Positions 59,597-64,000 of a DNA stretch of 64,000 nt are shown here, one piece after another; the stretch's first letter is position 1, and every line of letters begins with the position of its first letter. The notes beneath the pieces are model-generated. The model was given only the letters and a program-made list of their open reading frames with translations, was not told the origin of the DNA and did no database searches. The translations under genes and the position numbers were made by a program. The DNA lies in contig NZ_AGUF01000052.1 of the NCBI RefSeq assembly GCF_000236785.1, positions 1-64,000 of the forward strand. Direction: 5' to 3'. Source of the stretch: Achromobacter arsenitoxydans SY8 (GTDB lineage: Bacteria; Pseudomonadota; Gammaproteobacteria; Burkholderiales; Burkholderiaceae_B).

Positions 59597-61263
59597 TGCT
59601 GCGGGCCGGTGTAGTCCCGCGCATGGGATTGCGCGCGGGGATCCAGGCGGCAATGCAGGATGGCGGGCTTGCCGCTGGCCAGGGCGCGCTCGAAGGCGGC
59701 GGTGAACTGTTCCGTCGTTTCCACGCGTTCGCCATGGCCGCCGAACGCCACGGCCATCGCGGCGAAATCCGGGTTGGCGAGGCGGGTGGCGACCTGGCGG
59801 CCGGGATAGTCGCGCTCCTGGTGCATGCGGATGGTGCCGTACTGCCCGTTGTCCAGCACGACGACGATGATGGGGGCGTCGTACTGCACGGCGGTGGCGA
59901 ATTCCTGGCCGTTCATCAGGAAGCAGCCGTCGCCCGCGAAAGCCACCACCACGCGGTCGGGTAGCTGGCGCTTGGCCATGACGGCCGCCGGCACGCCATA
60001 GCCCATGGAGCCGCTGGTGGGCGCGAGCTGGGTGCCATAGCGATGGAAGCGGTGGTGGCGGTGCAGCCAGCCGGCGTAGTTGCCCGCGCCGTTGCAGATG
60101 ACCGCGTCGGCCGGCAGGCGGTCGCGCAGCCAGGCCAGGGCCTGGCCGTACTGGAAGTCGCCCGGCAGCGTGCGCGGCACGTCCGTCCAGGCGCGGTATT
60201 CGGCGTGCGCCGCGGCGGCCGCGCCTTCCCAGGCGGGGCTTGCGGGCACTTCAATGGCCTGCAGCGCAGCGGCGAAGGACTTGGGGCTGGCCTGGATGGC
60301 AAGTTCGGGCTGATACACCCGGCCCAGCTCTTCGGCGCCGGGATGCACGTGAACCAGCCGCTGGCGCGGCACGGGAACGTCCAGCAGGGTGTAGGAGGAC
60401 GACGGCATTTCGGACAGGCGTCCGCCCACCAGCAGGATCAGGTCGGCCTGTTCGACGCGGGCCTTGAGCTTGGCATCCGGGCCGATGCCCAGGTCGCCCG
60501 CGTAGTTGGGGTGGTCGGCGTCGAACAGCGAAGCGCGCCGGAACGACGTGGCGACCGGAAGCTGGGCGCGTTCGGCAAAGCGGGCGAATGCCGCGCAGGC
60601 CGCTTCGTCCCAGCCCGACCCGGCGAGGATGGCCAGGGGCCGTTTCGCGTCCGCCAGCAGCGCGGCCAGCCGGTCCATGTCGGCGGGGGCGGGCCAGGCG
60701 ACGGCGGGTTCGACGCGGGGAGCGTCAGGCACCTGGCAGGTCTCGACCAGCATGTCTTCGGGCAGGGCGATGACCACGGGGCCCGGCCGGCCCTGCATGG
60801 CGACACGGAAGGCGCGCGCCACCAGTTCCGGCACGCGGGCGGCGCTGTCGATCTCTACCACCCACTTGGCCATGCCGCCGAACATGGCGCGGTAGTCGAT
60901 TTCCTGGAAGGCCTCGCGCTCGCGCATGGCGCGGTCAACCTGGCCGATGAAGAGAATCATCGGGGTTGAGTCCTGCATGGCGATGTGCACGCCATGGCTG
61001 GCGTTGGTGGCGCCGGGGCCGCGCGTGACGAAGCACACGCCGGGACGGCCGGTGAGCTTGCCGTAGGCCTCGGCCATGATGGCCGCGCCGCCCTCGTTGC
61101 GGCAGGAAATGACCTCGACGCCCGTGTCGTACAGCGCATCGAGCGCGGCCAGATAGCTTTCGCCGGGCACGCAGGTCAGGCGCTCCACGCCCTGGACGCG
61201 CAGTTGGTCGATGAGCGCCTGGCCGCCGGTGCGTTCAGGCCAGGAGGAGGGGGCGGTAGTCAT
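59593..61263 (-). CDS. Thiamine-diphosphate enzyme, acetolactate-synthase/2-oxoacid decarboxylase type
   Basis: 556 residues with the three-domain POX fold. The PYR domain has the catalytic Glu in SCRNEGGAAIMAEAYGKLTG and the loop TRGPGATNASHGVHIAMQD. The central domain is of the FAD/nucleotide-like type. The PP domain carries the ThDP motif AGDGCFLMNGQEFATAVQYD ending LDNGQYG. It may be an acetolactate-synthase-like protein, or an AruI-like 5-guanidino-2-oxopentanoate decarboxylase, which has the same fold and length and would pair with a D-arginine-type dehydrogenase. No regulatory IlvN subunit is present, which argues against biosynthetic acetolactate synthase. First gene of the unit. Confidence 0.85.
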   Translation of the reverse strand: MTTAPSSWPERTGGQALIDQLRVQGVERLTCVPGESYLAALDALYDTGVEVISCRNEGGAAIMAEAYGKLTGRPGVCFVTRGPGATNASHGVHIAMQDSTPMILFIGQVDRAMREREAFQEIDYRAMFGGMAKWVVEIDSAARVPELVARAFRVAMQGRPGPVVIALPEDMLVETCQVPDAPRVEPAVAWPAPADMDRLAALLADAKRPLAILAGSGWDEAACAAFARFAERAQLPVATSFRRASLFDADHPNYAGDLGIGPDAKLKARVEQADLILLVGGRLSEMPSSSYTLLDVPVPRQRLVHVHPGAEELGRVYQPELAIQASPKSFAAALQAIEVPASPAWEGAAAAAHAEYRAWTDVPRTLPGDFQYGQALAWLRDRLPADAVICNGAGNYAGWLHRHHRFHRYGTQLAPTSGSMGYGVPAAVMAKRQLPDRVVVAFAGDGCFLMNGQEFATAVQYDAPIIVVVLDNGQYGTIRMHQERDYPGRQVATRLANPDFAAMAVAFGGHGERVETTEQFTAAFERALASGKPAILHCRLDPRAQSHARDYTGPQQ

Positions 61264-61346
61264 GGATATGCGTCTCGAAGTAGGGCGGACGCAACCCGCG
61301 TCCGCGAAGAATCGGTAGGAGTCCCGTGGCGGAACCGGGTGAAAAA

Positions 61347-61396
61347 AGCATAACACTTGACTGCATGCACAACAAGCATCATGATCTGTATACAGA
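61347..61396. promoter_or_regulatory. Overlapping divergent promoters with a GntR-type palindrome
   Basis: Plus strand: TTGACT (61357-61362), 17 bp, CATGAT (61380-61385). Minus strand: TTGTTG (61375-61370), 17 bp, TATGCT (61352-61347). The perfect palindrome TCTGTATACAGA (61385-61396) covers the expected start point of the plus transcript. FadR-type GntR proteins bind TGTATACA-like sites, so either flanking GntR protein could use it. Confidence 0.65.
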
Positions 61397-61488
61397 CGCC
61401 AATACAGCAACAACTAAGGCGCCGCGACACCCCCGCCAGATGCCCTGGCGGGCGGCATATACCGTGACTATTCAAGGGGTTACACGTA

Positions 61489-62355
61489 ATGAAACGCAGA
61501 GAGTTGTTGAGCCGTACCGCCATGCTGGGCGCCGTTGCCGCCGCCGGCGCCACCGTCCTGCCGCAAGCCGCGCAGGCGCAGGCCGCGCCCGCCGCCCCGG
61601 CCAACGGATCCACCCTTGACCGCGTCCGTTCCAGCGGCGTGCTGCGCATGGGCGTGGTGGTGGGGCAGGCGCCTTACTTCACTAAGAACCTGACGGACGG
61701 CACCTGGACGGGCGCCTGCCTGAAAATGGCCGCCGACATCGCTTCCAAGCTCAATGCCAAAGTGCAGGTCGTGGAAACCACCTGGGGCAACCAGGTGCTG
61801 GACCTGCAATCGAACAAGATCGACCTGGCCTTCGCCGTCAACCCGACGCCGGAACGCGCGCTGATGGTGGACTTCGCCACGCCGATCCTGGTGCACTCGT
61901 TCACCGCCGTGACGCGCAAGGGCTATGCCAAGCCGGCCACCTGGGACGATCTGAACAAACCCGAGGTGCGCATCGCGGTCGACATGGGTTCGTCCCACGA
62001 GCTGATCGCGCGGCGCTATGCGCCCAAGGCCAACATCCTGGCGTTCAAGACCCGCGACGAAGCCGTCATGGCGGTCTCTACCGGCCGGGCCGACGTCAAC
62101 ATCGTGCTGGCCATCCTGGCGCTGCCCATGCTCAAGAAGAATCCCAGCCTGGGCGAGATCGCGATTCCGCGCCCGGTGCTGACGATGCCGACCAACATCG
62201 CCGTGCGCCTGGAAAGCGACAAGCGCTGGCGCGACTTCCTGAGCGTGTGGGCCGACTACAACCGCTCCATGGGCACGACCCGCGAATGGTTCATCGAGGG
62301 CCTGGCCGAACTCGGAGTGCAACAGGCCGACATCCCGCCCGAAGTGCAATTCTGA
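61489..62355 (+). CDS. Amino-acid ABC transporter substrate-binding protein (family 3)
   Basis: 288 residues. The signal peptide [20 protein letters not shown] begins with a twin-arginine-like stretch and ends near AQA. The mature protein is a family 3 solute-binding protein: [55 protein letters not shown] and the hinge [12 protein letters not shown]. It should bind a polar amino acid or related compound in the periplasm and deliver it to the two following components. First gene of the operon, divergent from the catabolic unit over 225 bp. Confidence 0.9.
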   Translation: MKRRELLSRTAMLGAVAAAGATVLPQAAQAQAAPAAPANGSTLDRVRSSGVLRMGVVVGQAPYFTKNLTDGTWTGACLKMAADIASKLNAKVQVVETTWGNQVLDLQSNKIDLAFAVNPTPERALMVDFATPILVHSFTAVTRKGYAKPATWDDLNKPEVRIAVDMGSSHELIARRYAPKANILAFKTRDEAVMAVSTGRADVNIVLAILALPMLKKNPSLGEIAIPRPVLTMPTNIAVRLESDKRWRDFLSVWADYNRSMGTTREWFIEGLAELGVQQADIPPEVQF

Positions 62356-62367
62356 GGCGGGCAGGGC

Positions 62368-63033
62368 ATGGAATATTCCTGGGACTTCGGGGCGCTTGCG
62401 CCCTACGCAGGCCTGATCGGCAAAGGGCTGTGGATTACGGTGCTCTACACCGTCGCCACGGCCCTGGCCGGCCTGGCCATCGGGCTGGTGGCAGGGGTGC
62501 TGCGCACCAACGGGCCGCGCTGGGTCGCCATCCCGATCATCGCCTACATCGAGATCTTCCGCTGCACGCCCTTGCTGGTGCAGCTGGTCTGGATGTATTA
62601 CGCGCTGCCGGTGCTGGTGCAGATGGAAATGTCGCCCGGCATGGCCTGCTTCCTGACGCTGACGCTCTACGGCGGCGCGTTCTACGCCGAGATCTTCCGC
62701 GGCGGGATCGAAGCCGTCGACCGCGGCCAGTGGGAAGCAGGGCGGGCGCTGGGCATGCGGCGCGGACGCATTTTCCGCCGTCTCGTCCTGCCGCAGGCCG
62801 TCCGCGTGATGATTCCTTCGCTCATCAACCAGACCGTGCTGCAGCTCAAGAACACCTCGCTGGTGTCGACCGTCGCGGTGGGCGACCTGCTGTACCAGGG
62901 TTCGGTCATCACGGCCGCCATCTACCGGCCGCTGGAGGTCTACACCGTCGTGGCCGTGCTGTATTTCGTGGTGTTGTTCCCGCTTACGCTGGGCGCCACC
63001 CGTCTGGAAAAACGCCTGGGAGCCCACCGATGA
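62368..63033 (+). CDS. Amino-acid ABC transporter permease (HisM/GlnP type)
   Basis: 221 residues with about five membrane helices. The N-terminal half shows [20 protein letters not shown] and the family motif [20 protein letters not shown]. The ABC-permease EAA loop reads [20 protein letters not shown]. Only one permease gene is present, so the transporter probably uses a homodimer. It lies 12 bp after the binding-protein gene and overlaps the ATPase start by four bases (ATGA). Confidence 0.93.
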   Translation: MEYSWDFGALAPYAGLIGKGLWITVLYTVATALAGLAIGLVAGVLRTNGPRWVAIPIIAYIEIFRCTPLLVQLVWMYYALPVLVQMEMSPGMACFLTLTLYGGAFYAEIFRGGIEAVDRGQWEAGRALGMRRGRIFRRLVLPQAVRVMIPSLINQTVLQLKNTSLVSTVAVGDLLYQGSVITAAIYRPLEVYTVVAVLYFVVLFPLTLGATRLEKRLGAHR

Positions 63034-63839
63034 ACGCCATACCCGCCGACGGCGCGCCCATGCTGCGCGCCACCGCCATCCACAAGTCGTTCGGCGACAA
63101 CCATGTGCTCAAGGGCGTGTCGCTGGACGTGGCGCGCGGAGAGGTCGTGACCCTGATCGGCGCCAGCGGATCCGGCAAATCCACCTTCCTGCGCTGCATG
63201 AACCTGCTTGAAATGCCCGAATCCGGCCAGCTGGAGGCGGCGGGCCACGCGTTCGCATTCGGCCCGCGCCAGCGTCCCATTGGCGACGCCCAGGCCGCGG
63301 ACTTGCGGCGCGACGTCGGCATGGTCTTCCAGCACTTCAACCTGTTCCCGCACATGACCGTGCTGGCCAACGTCATCGAGGCGCCCATCCAGGTCAAGGG
63401 CATGGCGCGCGACGAGGCCGAGGCGCTGGCGCGTCAGCTGCTGGACAAGGTGGGTCTGGCGTCCAAGGTGGATGCGTTCCCCAGCCGCCTGTCGGGCGGC
63501 CAGAAGCAGCGGGTGGCGATCGCCCGGGCGCTGGCCATGCGTCCGGACATCATGCTGTTCGACGAAGTCACCTCGGCGCTGGACCCCGAACTGGTGTCCG
63601 AAGTGCTCGCCGTGATGAAGGACTTGGCGGCCGACGGCATGACCATGGTTCTCGTCACGCATGAAATGGCGTTCGCCGCCGAAGTGTCCGACCGCGTGGG
63701 CTTCATGCTGGGCGGCGAAATGGCCGAGATTGGTCCGCCGTCCGACATCTTTCAGCGGCCGAATCACGAGCGGCTCAAGGGATTTCTCGAACGCTTCCAC
63801 AAGCAGGCCGCCTTCTGTTCTGGACCGCCCACGCAATGA
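63030..63839 (+). CDS. Amino-acid ABC transporter ATP-binding protein (GlnQ/HisP type)
   Basis: 269 residues. Walker [10 protein letters not shown] near residue 47, Q-loop [13 protein letters not shown], signature [15 protein letters not shown], Walker [15 protein letters not shown] and the switch His in VTHEMAFA are all intact. It powers the single-permease transporter encoded upstream. ATGA overlaps join it to the permease before it and to the GntR gene after it, so all four genes form one translationally coupled operon. Confidence 0.95.
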   Translation: MNAIPADGAPMLRATAIHKSFGDNHVLKGVSLDVARGEVVTLIGASGSGKSTFLRCMNLLEMPESGQLEAAGHAFAFGPRQRPIGDAQAADLRRDVGMVFQHFNLFPHMTVLANVIEAPIQVKGMARDEAEALARQLLDKVGLASKVDAFPSRLSGGQKQRVAIARALAMRPDIMLFDEVTSALDPELVSEVLAVMKDLAADGMTMVLVTHEMAFAAEVSDRVGFMLGGEMAEIGPPSDIFQRPNHERLKGFLERFHKQAAFCSGPPTQ

Positions 63840-64000
63840 CTGACACGCCGCCGGGCTCGCCGGCCTCCATCTACGAACGCATCAAGGCAATGGCGACCAC
63901 ATTCCGCCTGCGCCCGGGCGAACGCATTAACGAGGTCGAACTGGCGCGCCAGCTTGGCGTGTCGCGCACGCCGGTGCGCGAGGCCCTGGCGCGGGTGGCG
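63836..64000 (+). CDS. GntR family regulator (3' cut by window end)
   Basis: Only the first 55 codons are visible. They encode a GntR winged helix: [20 protein letters not shown], then [20 protein letters not shown]. It is related to, but distinct from, the GntR protein at 56854-57540. The start overlaps the ATPase stop by four bases. As the last gene of the transporter operon it probably regulates its own uptake genes. Confidence 0.88.
   Translation, partial: MTDTPPGSPASIYERIKAMATTFRLRPGERINEVELARQLGVSRTPVREALARVA

Noticed and set aside
61480-63027. 515-codon frame antisense to the ABC transporter genes
   Set aside because: Composition is His/Gln/Arg-rich shadow sequence, while the plus strand encodes a complete transporter.

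Overview
The window is high-GC DNA with dense, short-spaced genes, strong G/C preference at third codon positions and the gene families usual in Burkholderiales: TctA/TctB, Bcr/CflA, ChrA, MocR, DUF6152 and a Roc/Pvr-type signalling cluster. An Alcaligenaceae genome (Achromobacter or Bordetella type) is the best inference. There is no rRNA or tRNA gene to settle it. No tRNA, rRNA, CRISPR array, transposase or replication origin was seen.

Layout. 1-1.7 kb: the end of a TerC/CBS/CorC membrane protein and a small exported protein. 1.9-14.8 kb: one intact 4,300-codon autotransporter adhesin followed by an AT-rich regulatory gap. 15.4-18.6 kb: a MocR regulator between a GNAT/azoreductase pair and an AhpD-like gene, with matching operator-like repeats at both flanking promoters. 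18.7-25.3 kb: chromate transporter, atypical enoyl-CoA hydratase relative, Bcr/CflA exporter, Rdx protein, a tctBA transporter without its binding protein, and a DUF1348 gene. 25.4-26.3 kb: a TetR gene with two inverted operators beside the 3' remnant of a TonB-dependent receptor. 26.3-30.1 kb: a 51-residue ORF with a structured leader and two membrane diguanylate cyclases. 30.2-32.7 kb: a tyrosine recombinase divergent from a KfrA-like coiled-coil protein, with three inverted repeats between them, one built like a recombinase crossover site.

32.8-42.2 kb is the signalling core. An RcsB-like response regulator, a hybrid kinase with an Hpt domain, a REC-EAL phosphodiesterase and a second hybrid kinase lie on one strand, as in the Pseudomonas Roc/Pvr-Rcs systems. 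A divergent, possibly degenerate EAL-fold gene faces them across seven tandem 14-bp repeats. 42.3-46 kb: membrane proteins, a pseudouridine synthase relative lacking the catalytic Asp, and an LD-carboxypeptidase lipoprotein. 46-48.3 kb: hipBA with a perfect upstream palindrome, and an Rrf2 regulator. 48.4-50.6 kb: an exported methyltransferase-fold protein and an amino-acid permease.

51-54.4 kb is the most novel part. A candidate type III effector of 693 residues and a CesT-like chaperone lie behind an hrp-box-like promoter, with no secretion apparatus in view. 54.5-56.8 kb: DUF6152, a membrane protein, an SMP-30 lactonase and DUF1294. 56.9-64 kb: a catabolic unit (TPP enzyme, D-amino-acid dehydrogenase type oxidase, Asp/Glu racemase, GntR) divergent from a polar amino-acid ABC transporter and a second GntR gene cut by the window end. 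A palindrome overlaps the divergent promoters.
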